A stretch of DNA of 64,000 bases, taken from positions 4,278,001-4,342,000 of the forward strand of contig NZ_CP119757.1 of NCBI RefSeq assembly GCF_029320955.1. The letters run 5' to 3'. Below the pieces are notes generated by a model. That model made no database searches and was not told the DNA's origin. It saw only the letters and a list, made by a program, of their open reading frames with translations. The translations under genes were made by a program, and so were the position numbers. Below are positions 36,821 through 45,265 of the stretch, piece by piece. Position 1 is the stretch's first letter. Every line of letters begins with the position of its first letter. This DNA is from Flavobacterium sp. YJ01. GTDB lineage: Bacteria > Bacteroidota > Bacteroidia > Flavobacteriales > Flavobacteriaceae.

Positions 36821-38323
36821 ATGAAAATCAAAATAATAGCACCAATACTTTTAAGTATGCTTTTTACGGTATCATGTACTGATCTAAACGAGCAGTTGTA
36901 TGATCAGGTAGAAGATGGGAATTTTGGAAACACGACTAAAGAAATTGATGCGTTGGTTGGTGGAGCTTATTCTTCGTTAAGAGGATTTGCCGATCCGATT
37001 TCGAATAACTATCCAACTTGCGAATATGTTTTCTTTTTGAATGAAACTGTTTCAGATGAAGCGACAATTCCAACAAGAGGAACCAACTGGTACGATGGCG
37101 GACAATATCAAGATGCACAAAGACATACTTGGAAAGCAGACAACAGAATGATTCTTTCTGCTTGGCGTTACAATTATACTGGTATTGCAAAGATCAACGC
37201 GATCATTTATCAAATAAATAAATCGACTTTGACCGAACAAGCAAAAGCACCAATTTTTGCCGAATTGAAAGCCGTTAGAGCTTATTACTATTATAATCTT
37301 TTAGATTTATTCGGAAATGTGCCAATTGTAACCAATTTTGAAGATACTGATCTTCCAACTAATTCAACAAGAAAACAAGTTTATGATTTTGTCGAAAAAG
37401 AATTGACAGATGCCATTCCGTATTTAAATGGAAATGTGGTATATTCTAAATTAACTAAAAATGTTGCCTATTCTATTTTAGCAAGATTATATCTTAATTC
37501 AGAAGCATTTATCGGCGTTGCGCGTTGGCAAGATTGTCTTAATATGTGCCAGAAAGTTACTGGATATACATTGACGCCAGATTTCTTCGCCAATTTTGCA
37601 ACAGAAAATCAGACTTCATCAGAAATCATTTTTGCAATTCCTTACGATTCAAAAGCGGGGACAGTTGGAAATTATATGAATTCAATGTCTGCACATTACA
37701 ACCAAAAATTAGCCATTTCTGCAACAGGAAATTATCCTTGGAGCGCAAACGGAATGTGTGCACAACCAGGAGTATATTCTGCTTTTGCAGATACAGACAA
37801 AAGAAAAAAATGTATGCTTCATGGCGATCAAATCAACTTAGCAACAGGTTCTGTAATTATGATGGATAATGGAGAACCGCTTACCTACACAGAGAACTTA
37901 ACAAGTTTGACAGATGCAAAAGAAAATGAAGGTGTTCGTTTGGCAAAATATGAAATGAAAGATGGAGAGCAATGGGAACGTGATCATGATTTCGTTTTAA
38001 TTCGCTATGCTGAAATTTTAATGATGCAAGCAGAATGTTATGTTCGTTTAGGTTCGCCAGATTTAGCAAAACCATTTTTACAGCAAGTAGTTACGCGTGC
38101 TGGCGAAGAAATGCCAACTACAATTGATCTTGCTTTTATTGATCAGGAATTGTTGAAAGAATTCACATTTGAAGGAAGAAGAAGAACAGACAACATTCGT
38201 TTTGGAACATTCTTTTTGCCATGGTGGGAAAAAGGTACAACCGAAAAATACAGAGCTATTTTTCCAATTCCAAGTTCAGTGTTAACAACAAATAAAAACC
38301 TAAAACAAAATCCTGGGTATTAG
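36821..38323 (+). CDS. susD: SusD/RagB-type surface glycan-binding lipoprotein
   Basis: 500 residues. The lipobox ends at Cys 19 (FTVSC), followed by the typical TDLNEQLYDQV start. TPR-type helices in the middle (IAKINAIIYQINKSTLTEQAKAPIFAELKAVRAYYYYNLLDLFGNVPIV) are the SusD/RagB signature, and the C-terminus has LLKEFTFEGRRRTDNIRFG and ends FPIPSSVLTTNKNLKQNPGY, both family hallmarks. It caps the SusC barrel and binds glycan at the cell surface. A hairpin follows 9 bases downstream and may set the level of the two enzymes that come next. Confidence 0.96.
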   Translation: MKIKIIAPILLSMLFTVSCTDLNEQLYDQVEDGNFGNTTKEIDALVGGAYSSLRGFADPISNNYPTCEYVFFLNETVSDEATIPTRGTNWYDGGQYQDAQRHTWKADNRMILSAWRYNYTGIAKINAIIYQINKSTLTEQAKAPIFAELKAVRAYYYYNLLDLFGNVPIVTNFEDTDLPTNSTRKQVYDFVEKELTDAIPYLNGNVVYSKLTKNVAYSILARLYLNSEAFIGVARWQDCLNMCQKVTGYTLTPDFFANFATENQTSSEIIFAIPYDSKAGTVGNYMNSMSAHYNQKLAISATGNYPWSANGMCAQPGVYSAFADTDKRKKCMLHGDQINLATGSVIMMDNGEPLTYTENLTSLTDAKENEGVRLAKYEMKDGEQWERDHDFVLIRYAEILMMQAECYVRLGSPDLAKPFLQQVVTRAGEEMPTTIDLAFIDQELLKEFTFEGRRRTDNIRFGTFFLPWWEKGTTEKYRAIFPIPSSVLTTNKNLKQNPGY

Positions 38324-38332
38324 GTTTCTGAA

Positions 38333-38371
38333 TGTCAGTCTTCCATGTTGGTTAGTCGTGGAAGGCTGACA
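38333..38371 (+). terminator. Hairpin after susD
   Basis: A 13-bp stem with one G-T pair (tgtcagtcttcca with tggaaggctgaca) around a 13-base loop, no strong T tract. It is probably a partial terminator or RNA stabiliser between susCD and the hydrolase genes. Confidence 0.6.
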
Positions 38372-38417
38372 TGTTTTAAGCATAACTAATTAACAGAGCT
38401 GTATTATTAAAAAATAT

Positions 38418-38553
38418 TTAACACATAGAAACATAGATTTTTTATGTGAAGAATAGAATATAAAAAGAAACTAGTTTCTAACACATAGCTATGTTTGTTA
38501 ATGCAAGTGAAACGCCTTTGGTGAGTTTGTAAAGCTATGTTTCTATGTGTTAA
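38418..38553. repeat. 136-bp palindromic element with 19-bp inverted ends
   Basis: Perfect 19-bp terminal inverted repeats (ttaacacatagaaacatag at 38418-38436, complement at 38535-38553) enclose further palindromic words (gaaactagtttc, acatagctatgt). There is no coding frame inside. It sits between susD and the GH71/99-like gene, within the PUL. Confidence 0.85.
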
Positions 38554-38600
38554 AATGGTTAAAAGCAATAATTTATTGTAAAAGCAAATATTAATTAATT

Positions 38601-39845
38601 ATGAAAAGATATATCACATCATTGGTTTTTGGTTTGATGAATATTGTGATAGTTGCTGGTTGCAGCAGCGATGACAAAGGTTCGGACAAACCCGTAGAAC
38701 CAGAAAAAACAGAACCTGTTGCGATTGAGAAAACCAACAGCACCAAAATTTATATGCATTATATGCCGTGGTTTGAAACCAATGAAAGCAGTGCTGATAA
38801 AAAATGGGGATATCACTGGACAATGGCAAATAAAAATCCGAATAATGTAGGGGCAAACGGGCGAAGAGAAATCGCATCATATTATTATCCGCTGATTGGA
38901 CCCTATCACTCAGGCGATAAAAATGTGATAGAAAATCATTTATTATTGATGAAATATTCAGGAATTGATGGAATATTAATCGATTGGTACGGCACTTACG
39001 ATGTAAATGATTATAGAATGGTCAAAGAAAATACAGATCAGTTAATAGAAATGTTAGACAAAGTAGGTTTAGAATACGCTATTGTTTATGAAGATCGATT
39101 TTTAACTAATGTTGTCAATGCAGGAAAAGCAATTTCGGTAACCAGCGCAGCAAAAACAGATTTAGCTTATGTACAAAATAATTATTTTACTGATGCTAAT
39201 TATATTAAAATTAATGGCAAACCACTTCTAATGAATTTTGGACCAATTGTTTTGCAAACGCCAGCCGAATGGTCCAATGTATTTAATACTTTAACGGCAA
39301 AACCGACTTTCTTAACGCTTTGGGATCATTCTGTAAAAGCAGGAGAAAATGCTTCTGGCGAGTATGCATGGGTATATAAAGACAACAGTTTTCTGACGAA
39401 TTTTTATACCAATACAAAACCAAAATTAGGAGTTGCAATGGGAAGTGCTTATCCTGGTTTTAAAGATTTTTATGCAGAAGGCGGAGGCGGAGCAGCAATT
39501 GGCTGGACAATCGATCATAAAAATGGAGCTACGCTTGATGAAACACTTACACTTGCCAAAAATGCCAATGTCAATTATTTGCAATTAATCACGTGGAATG
39601 ATTTCGGAGAAGGAACCATGATTGAGCCAACTGCCGAATTTGGTTATTCGTTTATTGAAAAAATAAAAACTTTTGCTGGAGTAAAAAATACCGAAAATAT
39701 ATTTCCAGATATCAGCAAATTGTATGATTTACGCGTGCAGAAAAAAGGAAATGCTGATGCCCAGAAAAAACTCAATCAAGCCTTTAATTATTTTGTTTCG
39801 ATGCAGCCTGCAAAAGCAAAACAAATAATGAGCGAAATAAAATAG
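38601..39845 (+). CDS. GH71/GH99-like glycoside hydrolase lipoprotein
   Basis: 414 residues. The lipobox gives lipidated Cys 21 (VIVAGCSS), followed by an acidic linker and a TIM-barrel-like domain starting YMHYMPWFETNES. Hallmarks are GIDGILIDWYG and the C-terminal acidic motif TWNDFGEGTMIEP, with Glu 337 and Glu 342 as candidate catalytic residues. The motif is between the WNDYGE form of GH71 (alpha-1,3-glucanase) and the NEW-EGT-IEP form of GH99 (endo-alpha-mannanase), so the family is given as GH71/99-like. Being a lipoprotein in a PUL, it probably cuts the polysaccharide at the cell surface. The GH97 partner argues for an alpha-glucan substrate. Confidence 0.83.
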   Translation: MKRYITSLVFGLMNIVIVAGCSSDDKGSDKPVEPEKTEPVAIEKTNSTKIYMHYMPWFETNESSADKKWGYHWTMANKNPNNVGANGRREIASYYYPLIGPYHSGDKNVIENHLLLMKYSGIDGILIDWYGTYDVNDYRMVKENTDQLIEMLDKVGLEYAIVYEDRFLTNVVNAGKAISVTSAAKTDLAYVQNNYFTDANYIKINGKPLLMNFGPIVLQTPAEWSNVFNTLTAKPTFLTLWDHSVKAGENASGEYAWVYKDNSFLTNFYTNTKPKLGVAMGSAYPGFKDFYAEGGGGAAIGWTIDHKNGATLDETLTLAKNANVNYLQLITWNDFGEGTMIEPTAEFGYSFIEKIKTFAGVKNTENIFPDISKLYDLRVQKKGNADAQKKLNQAFNYFVSMQPAKAKQIMSEIK

Positions 39846-39870
39846 AGCTGTAATTAATACAATTTAAATA

Positions 39871-41889
39871 ATGAAAAACAGAAAATATAGATACTGTATA
39901 ATGGCGCTGGCATCAATCGTGTTGCTGGCATGCAGTACTAAAAAAACGTATAAAATCAGTTCTCCAGAAAAAATCTCTGAATTAACTTTTGAATTAACGC
40001 CTACGGGACAGCCGCAATATAGTTTTTCTTCTAACGGAAAATCAGTAATTGAGCCTTCTCTTATGGGATTTGAATTTCAAGGATTAGCCAAAATGACCGA
40101 CGGTTTTGAAGTCGTTTCTACTGAAGAAAAATCAGCAGATGCAACTTGGGAACAACCTTGGGGAGAATTCAAAAAAGTAAGAGATCATCATAACGAATTG
40201 ATTGTTCATTTAAAAGAAGCAAAAGGCGAAGAGCGTTTGGTGGATATTATTTTCAGAGTTTTTGATGATGGTGTAGGTTTTCGTTACGAATTTCCAAAAC
40301 AACCACATTTAGGAAAAGTGAAAATCTCTAATGAAGTGACACAATTTACTTTTAAAGATAATAATGAAGTTTGGTGGATTCCAGTTCACCGCGAAAATAG
40401 TTACTACGAAAGTGAATACCGTAAAACGTTGATGAGCAAAACAGATACAATTAATACTCCGGCAACTTTCGAAACTAAAGACAAATTGTATGTAGCGATT
40501 CACGAAGCTAATTTAACAGATTTTGCTTCTATGACTTTATTAAAAACTTCAGACAAACAATACAAAAGCGATTTAGTGCCTTGGGCTGATGGTGTAAAAG
40601 TATATGCAGAAACGCCATTTAAAACGCCTTGGAGAACTATAGTTGTGGGTAAAAATCCTGGAGAAGTGGCAACTTCAACCATTATGCTGAATCTAAACGA
40701 GCCGTCAAAAATTGAAGATTTATCTTGGATCACACCTTCAAAATATATCGGAATTTGGTGGGGAATGCACTTAGAAAAATATACTTGGGGACAAGGGCCA
40801 AAACATGGTGCAACAACAAAAAACACGAAAGAATATATCGACTTTGCAGCAAAAAATGGTTTCGATGGAGTTTTGGTTGAAGGTTGGAACGAAGGCTGGG
40901 ACGGCGACTGGACAGCAGACGGTTCTGCCTTTAGTTTTGTAAAAGCTTATCCAGATTTTAATCTAGAAGAAATTACGAAATACGCAGCGGTGAAAAATGT
41001 TCGTTTAATCGGACATCACGAAACAGCTGGAGCGACTAAAAACTACGAAAACCAATTGGAAGATGCTTTCAAATTGTATCAAAAAATGGGCGTGAATTCG
41101 GTTAAAACGGGTTATGTAAACAAATTTTTAGATAAAAAAGAATGGCATGATAGTCAATATGGAGCGCGTCATTACAGAAAAGTAATCGAAACGGCGGCGA
41201 AATATCATATTATGATTGACAATCACGAACCAATGAAAGGAACTGGTTTGCAGCGTACTTATCCGAATTTTATGTCACAAGAAGGCGGACGTGGACAAGA
41301 ATATAATGCATGGTCTGTAGATGGAGGAAATACACCAGAACATTTAACGACTTTACCTTTCACCAGAATGCTTTCTGGACCATTTGATTATACTCCGGGT
41401 AATTTCAATTTTGATTATAAAACACCTTCTGGAGCAAAAGTACAGACGACTTTGGCAAATCAATTGGCATTGTATGTTATTATTTTCAGTCCGTTGCAAA
41501 TGGCTTCAGATTTACCTGAAAATTACGAAGGAAAACCAGAATTTCAGTTTGTTAAAGACGTGCCTTGCACTTGGTCTGATACCAAAGTTTTAGATTCAAA
41601 AATAGGAGAATATACTACAATTGCCCGTAAAGATTGGGACGAGAAAAACTGGTATTTAGGATCTATTACAAATAGAAATGCGAGAGATTTAAAAGTTGCG
41701 CTTTCATTCTTGGATAAAAATAAAGAATACGAAGCAGAAATATATGCAGACGGAGCAGGAGCAAATTACAAAACAAATCCGTATCCGGTTACAATCTCTA
41801 AACAAGCAGTAAACAGCAAAACCGTGTTAAACATCAAATTGGCAGCTGGAGGAGGAACAGCTATAAAATTCACTCCAAAAGAAAAATAA
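39871..41889 (+). CDS. GH97 family alpha-glucosidase, inverting SusB type
   Basis: 672 residues. Lipoprotein-like signal (Cys 21, VLLACS), an N-terminal beta-sandwich (about 30-280), a catalytic TIM barrel (about 290-560) and a C-terminal beta domain. Candidate active-site acids are Glu 384 (GHHET), Glu 453 (NHEP), Glu 471 and Glu 477 (QEGGRGQEYN). Their spacing (69, 18, 6) equals that of Glu 439, 508, 526 and 532 of Bacteroides SusB, an inverting calcium-dependent alpha-glucosidase. The Asp nucleophile of the retaining GH97 subgroup is not evident in SVKTGYV. It probably releases glucose from the oligosaccharides made by the upstream enzyme. Location is periplasmic or outer-membrane anchored. 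Confidence 0.93.
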   Translation: MKNRKYRYCIMALASIVLLACSTKKTYKISSPEKISELTFELTPTGQPQYSFSSNGKSVIEPSLMGFEFQGLAKMTDGFEVVSTEEKSADATWEQPWGEFKKVRDHHNELIVHLKEAKGEERLVDIIFRVFDDGVGFRYEFPKQPHLGKVKISNEVTQFTFKDNNEVWWIPVHRENSYYESEYRKTLMSKTDTINTPATFETKDKLYVAIHEANLTDFASMTLLKTSDKQYKSDLVPWADGVKVYAETPFKTPWRTIVVGKNPGEVATSTIMLNLNEPSKIEDLSWITPSKYIGIWWGMHLEKYTWGQGPKHGATTKNTKEYIDFAAKNGFDGVLVEGWNEGWDGDWTADGSAFSFVKAYPDFNLEEITKYAAVKNVRLIGHHETAGATKNYENQLEDAFKLYQKMGVNSVKTGYVNKFLDKKEWHDSQYGARHYRKVIETAAKYHIMIDNHEPMKGTGLQRTYPNFMSQEGGRGQEYNAWSVDGGNTPEHLTTLPFTRMLSGPFDYTPGNFNFDYKTPSGAKVQTTLANQLALYVIIFSPLQMASDLPENYEGKPEFQFVKDVPCTWSDTKVLDSKIGEYTTIARKDWDEKNWYLGSITNRNARDLKVALSFLDKNKEYEAEIYADGAGANYKTNPYPVTISKQAVNSKTVLNIKLAAGGGTAIKFTPKEK

Positions 41890-41934
41890 ATTAATTAGTT
41901 TATTTTGAGTTAAGTAAGTTTAAGTTTGGAAGTG

Positions 41935-41972
41935 AACCCGATAGCTATTGAGTTATCGGGTTTGTTTTTTTT
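41935..41972 (+). terminator. Terminator at the end of the PUL
   Basis: A 9-bp stem (aacccgata and tatcgggtt) around a 10-base loop, followed by TGTTTTTTTT. It lies 46 bases after the GH97 stop codon. Confidence 0.85.
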
Positions 41973-41975
41973 ATT

Positions 41976-42011
41976 TCAAGTTTCAAGTTTCAGGTTTCAG
42001 GTTTCAGGTTT
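41976..42011. repeat. TTTCAAG/TTTCAGG short tandem repeat
   Basis: Five tandem 7-base words (tttcaag twice, then tttcagg three times) directly after the PUL terminator. The same words form the hairpin at 22108-22175. Confidence 0.75.
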
Positions 42012-42032
42012 TCTTGACTTTGAACTTAATTT

Positions 42033-42172
42033 TAACGCAAAGTGCGCAAAGTTTTTTTGATAGGCGAGTTTTATAAAACGTTAAGTTCGCAAAGCTTTGC
42101 GTAGAAAAATCTTTGCGAACTTAACGTTTTGTATTCGTAATCTATTAAAAAATCTTAGCGCTCTTTGCGTTA
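42033..42172. repeat. Nested palindromic intergenic element, copy 2
   Basis: Outer arms taacgcaaagtgcgcaaag (42033-42051) and a near complement (42154-42172) enclose a perfect 19-bp inverted repeat (42076-42094 and 42111-42129, aaacgttaagttcgcaaag). It shares the plan and core words with 20882-21028. After it comes the cttag-type word string (about 42190-42215). Confidence 0.88.
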
Positions 42173-42225
42173 AAAAAAGATTTCAATTTTAAAGCTTAGC
42201 AACTCAGAACCTTAGAAGATTAAAA

Positions 42226-43140
42226 CTAATGTTTATAAAGCTTCACATGATTTCCAAAACTATAAGTTGCCGTTAAAGTTGGGCCATTATAACCCCATTT
42301 AAAGAAACCATTTAGCCTTTCTTTTTCCATATCAACTCTGATATTTAGGCCAGTATAACCAGCGATAAGACTAAAATTTTGATAGACATTATACAAAATT
42401 GATAAATTGTAACTCAACAATCTTCCGTCAAAGTCGTTGATTTTAATTGCAAAATAATTGAAGTTGGCATAAAGACCAACTTTTCTTCCTAAGACAAATT
42501 CTCCCCAAACTCCAATATCGGGTAAAGGAGCAGTAAAGCCAAAATTATCTTTAACCTCTAAATTTGCTGTTTCGCCTGCCAGTCCTATTCCAACATCTCC
42601 AAAAAGAACGTGCGCACCAATAAGAGCCCCGATTTCATATTTTGGTTTTGATACAAATGCATAACCATAAGTAATTCTTCCTATATGATTGTCCATAAAA
42701 GCATAAACAGTTGCATTTACAGGGTAAACATGATCACGAAACTCAATTTCTTTTTGAAGGGTTTTAGTAGAATTTCTACTTAAATAATAATACTCTGCGC
42801 CAAGTCTGGATCTTCGGGAAATTCTCCATTCAAAAGTTCCGAAAAAAGAAGTCGTACTTTTATTAAAGCCAAGATCTTTTTCAAAATCAATTATATTTCC
42901 AAATTCACCATTATTACTGCCCACTTTAACTTCTGTATTATTAACTGGGAAAAAGGCTCCAGCAGTCATTTTAAATCTTCTTGCGTGCCAAGGGAGATCG
43001 TCAGCGTAATTATCCTGAAAATTTTCACTTTCGGATTTAACAGTTGTTAAACTTTCAATTGAAGTGTTTTCTGCAAATGTTTGCGCATTTACTGGAATCC
43101 AAAAGAGCGTCATTACCAAAAAAATAAATAGTTTTTTCAT
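42226..43140 (-). CDS. Outer-membrane beta-barrel protein
   Basis: 304 residues with a Sec signal peptide (about 1-19, ending VNAQ). The mature part, from about residue 50, consists of alternating amphipathic strands typical of 8-12-stranded barrels (RRFKMTAGAFFPVN, SFFGTFEWRISRRSRLGAEYYYLSR, HIGRITYGYAFVS, VGLYANFNYFAIKI, PTLTATYSFGNHV). It resembles porin-like or OmpW-like size classes without a recognised family motif. It faces the PUL end across repeats and is divergent from the MarR-MATE unit. Function unknown. Confidence 0.78.
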   Translation of the reverse strand: MKKLFIFLVMTLFWIPVNAQTFAENTSIESLTTVKSESENFQDNYADDLPWHARRFKMTAGAFFPVNNTEVKVGSNNGEFGNIIDFEKDLGFNKSTTSFFGTFEWRISRRSRLGAEYYYLSRNSTKTLQKEIEFRDHVYPVNATVYAFMDNHIGRITYGYAFVSKPKYEIGALIGAHVLFGDVGIGLAGETANLEVKDNFGFTAPLPDIGVWGEFVLGRKVGLYANFNYFAIKINDFDGRLLSYNLSILYNVYQNFSLIAGYTGLNIRVDMEKERLNGFFKWGYNGPTLTATYSFGNHVKLYKH

Positions 43141-43276
43141 CAGCTTTATTTTTTATTTGATTAGGAAAATTTTAACAATAAAGTTAGTAAAAATAATCGT
43201 TCAAATTTCTTTTTTGATTCGAATTATTTGTTTGAAACAATTGAATATCAGTTAAATGATAATTTTTTTAAAAATA

Positions 43277-43306
43277 GTTGACATGTCATCCTTTTTTGTA
43301 AATTTG
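43277..43306 (+). promoter_or_regulatory. marR promoter overlapped by a predicted MarR operator
   Basis: TTG (43278-43280), 18-base spacer and TAAATTTG (43299-43306) form a good Bacteroidota promoter. The palindrome GTTGACATGTCATC (43277-43290, core TGACATGTCA) covers the -33 element. It matches the GTTGATATATCAAC palindrome found before the MATE gene. The ATG at 43311 begins 4 bases after the -7 box, so the mRNA may be leaderless. Confidence 0.78.
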
Positions 43307-43310
43307 CATC

Positions 43311-43787
43311 ATGGAAAAAACAAATGCAGATAAAGAAAGTGCTTTAAACATTGATAAAGAAGAAATAGCTGATAGCTTCTTTTTTCAAATTCATCGTATG
43401 AAAAGGGCAATTTTTAGAAGAACCAATGCGTTAATGACAGAAGCAGGAATTACTTTGCAGCTTGAACAATTGCCATTACTTATGATTTTACGCCATAGTG
43501 GATTTTCGCAGAGAGAATTGTCAGATAAGACAATGCGAGACAAATCTTCTATCTTGAGAAGTATTACAGCTTTAGAAAAAAAGAATCTAGTCGGCGTTGC
43601 CAAAGATAAAACCGATAAGCGAAAAAACATTGTAAGTCTTACTGAAGAAGGTTTTGCGATGGCAAAAGAAATTCGTTCTCTTATGAAAAGAGCTGAAGAT
43701 GAGGTAATGTCTGTTTTTTCTCCAAAAGAAAGAATTGAAGCTTTAAATGTTGTGAAATCTTACGCAGACAAGTTAGAAACGCTTTAA
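43311..43787 (+). CDS. MarR family transcriptional regulator
   Basis: 158 residues, cytosolic. It has the MarR winged-helix layout: helix 1 (SFFFQIHRMKRAIFRRTNALMTEAGI), the HTH (SQRELSDKTMRDKSSILRSITALEKKNLV), the wing with the DKRKNIVSLTEEG motif (DR-type wing motif of MarR), then a C-terminal dimer helix. It probably represses itself and the MATE gene that follows 59 bases later, by binding the two matching palindromes at 43277-43290 and 43805-43822. A ligand such as a phenolic compound or drug would relieve repression. Confidence 0.92.
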   Translation: MEKTNADKESALNIDKEEIADSFFFQIHRMKRAIFRRTNALMTEAGITLQLEQLPLLMILRHSGFSQRELSDKTMRDKSSILRSITALEKKNLVGVAKDKTDKRKNIVSLTEEGFAMAKEIRSLMKRAEDEVMSVFSPKERIEALNVVKSYADKLETL

Positions 43788-43804
43788 TTTTTTTTAAACT
43801 TTAA

Positions 43805-43822
43805 AAGTTGATATATCAACTT
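43805..43822. promoter_or_regulatory. 18-bp palindrome between marR and MATE genes, predicted operator
   Basis: aagttgatatatcaactt is a perfect palindrome 25 bases upstream of the MATE start codon. Its half-site GTTGA/TCAAC equals that in the marR promoter. No T tract follows directly, which speaks against a terminator. Confidence 0.72.
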
Positions 43823-43846
43823 ATTTTTTAATGTTATTTCGAATAA

Positions 43847-45265
43847 ATGAAAAAAAATGAATTATTAGAAGGACCAATTCTTTCTTCACTATTAAAATTG
43901 GCGGTTCCGATTATGATTGCCAATTTATTACAAGCTGCATATCAGTTGGTTGATGCTTTTTGGGTTGGCCGATTGGGCGGAGATGCCGTCGCAGCAGTTT
44001 CAATAAGTACGCCTGTAATATTTTTAACAATTGCATTAGGAACTGGACTTGCCATTGCAGGATCAATTTTAATTGCTCAGTATTTTGGTGCTGGAAATCA
44101 GGAAATGGTCAATCACGTGGCAGCGCAGACTTTATCAATGGTTATTATAGTTTCGATTGTGCTGTCTATAATTGGCTATATTTTGAGTCCGTATTTTTTA
44201 TATCTCTTAAAAGTAACGCCACAAGTTTATGTCGATGCTTTAGGATTTATGCGCGTAGCCTTTATTGGACTTGTTTTTAGTTTTGGATTTATGATTTTCC
44301 AATCGATTATGCGTGGAGTTGGACGTGTAACTTTGCCAGTTTATATAGTTTTAGGAACCGTTATTTTGAATTTTGCTCTTGATCCGTTATTTATTTACGG
44401 TTGGAATTTTATCCCTGCAATGGGTGTAAAAGGTGCGGCATTGGCAACTTTATTTACACAGCTTTTGGCAATTATAATCGGATTTGCGATTCTATTCAGA
44501 GGAAAACATGGCATTCATCTTCGTATTTCAGACTTTAAACCCGATTATAAACATATCAAAAAAGCTTTTGAAATCGGATTTCCTTCTTCAATAGAACAAT
44601 CTATGCGAGCGTTAGGAATGATGGCGATTACTTTTTTAATTGTACGTTTTGGTACCTTGACAGTTGCTTCTTACGGTGCAGGATCAAATTTAATTCAGTT
44701 GATTTTGATTCCAGCTTTAGGTTTATCCATGGCAATTGCAACTTTGGTCGGACAAAATATTGGCGCTGGAAATATTGACCGCGCAACTCAAATTGCAAAA
44801 TTGGGCGCTTATTTAGGTTTCGGATTATTAACGGGACTTGGTGTGATTGCTTTTATTTTCGCTCCGTATTTAATTGCGTTTTTCGTTCCAAACGATCAGG
44901 CAGTTATTGATGGCGGAACAGAATTATTAAGAATCACTTGCCTTTCTTGGGGATTTTTAGGTTTACAGCTTTGTTTAACAGGCGTTTTCCGTGCAGTTGG
45001 AAATACAAAATTGCCTATGATTCTGACTTTAGTTTCGCAATGGGTAATTCAGTTTCCGCTGGCTTTTATTTTATCGCATAATACTTCTTTAGGTAAAATT
45101 GGTATTTGGTGGGCTTTCCCGATTGCTTCGGTTCTAACGGCTTTAATTACTTTGGCTTTGTATGTAAAAGGAGATTGGAAAAAAGAAAGATTAACAGGCA
45201 AAACCAATAAGTTGATTGATAAAGTTGAAAAGGAAATTGTGAAAGAAGGGTTTGAGGTTAAGTAA
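43847..45265 (+). CDS. MATE family multidrug efflux transporter
   Basis: 472 residues with 12 predicted membrane helices in two halves. Family motifs are visible in the first half (SLLKLAVPIMIANLLQAAYQLVDAFWVGRLGGDAVAAVSISTP) and at the second half start (HIKKAFEIGFPSSIEQSMRALGMM). It exports cationic or hydrophobic drugs in exchange for Na+ or H+. It is cotranscribed with the marR gene in the usual repressor-pump order. A terminator follows at 45316. The subfamily is NorM/DinF-like; substrate cannot be told. Confidence 0.93.
   Translation: MKKNELLEGPILSSLLKLAVPIMIANLLQAAYQLVDAFWVGRLGGDAVAAVSISTPVIFLTIALGTGLAIAGSILIAQYFGAGNQEMVNHVAAQTLSMVIIVSIVLSIIGYILSPYFLYLLKVTPQVYVDALGFMRVAFIGLVFSFGFMIFQSIMRGVGRVTLPVYIVLGTVILNFALDPLFIYGWNFIPAMGVKGAALATLFTQLLAIIIGFAILFRGKHGIHLRISDFKPDYKHIKKAFEIGFPSSIEQSMRALGMMAITFLIVRFGTLTVASYGAGSNLIQLILIPALGLSMAIATLVGQNIGAGNIDRATQIAKLGAYLGFGLLTGLGVIAFIFAPYLIAFFVPNDQAVIDGGTELLRITCLSWGFLGLQLCLTGVFRAVGNTKLPMILTLVSQWVIQFPLAFILSHNTSLGKIGIWWAFPIASVLTALITLALYVKGDWKKERLTGKTNKLIDKVEKEIVKEGFEVK

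Noticed and set aside
42226..43140. Barrel protein as a PUL member
   Set aside because: On the opposite strand, separated by the PUL terminator and repeats.
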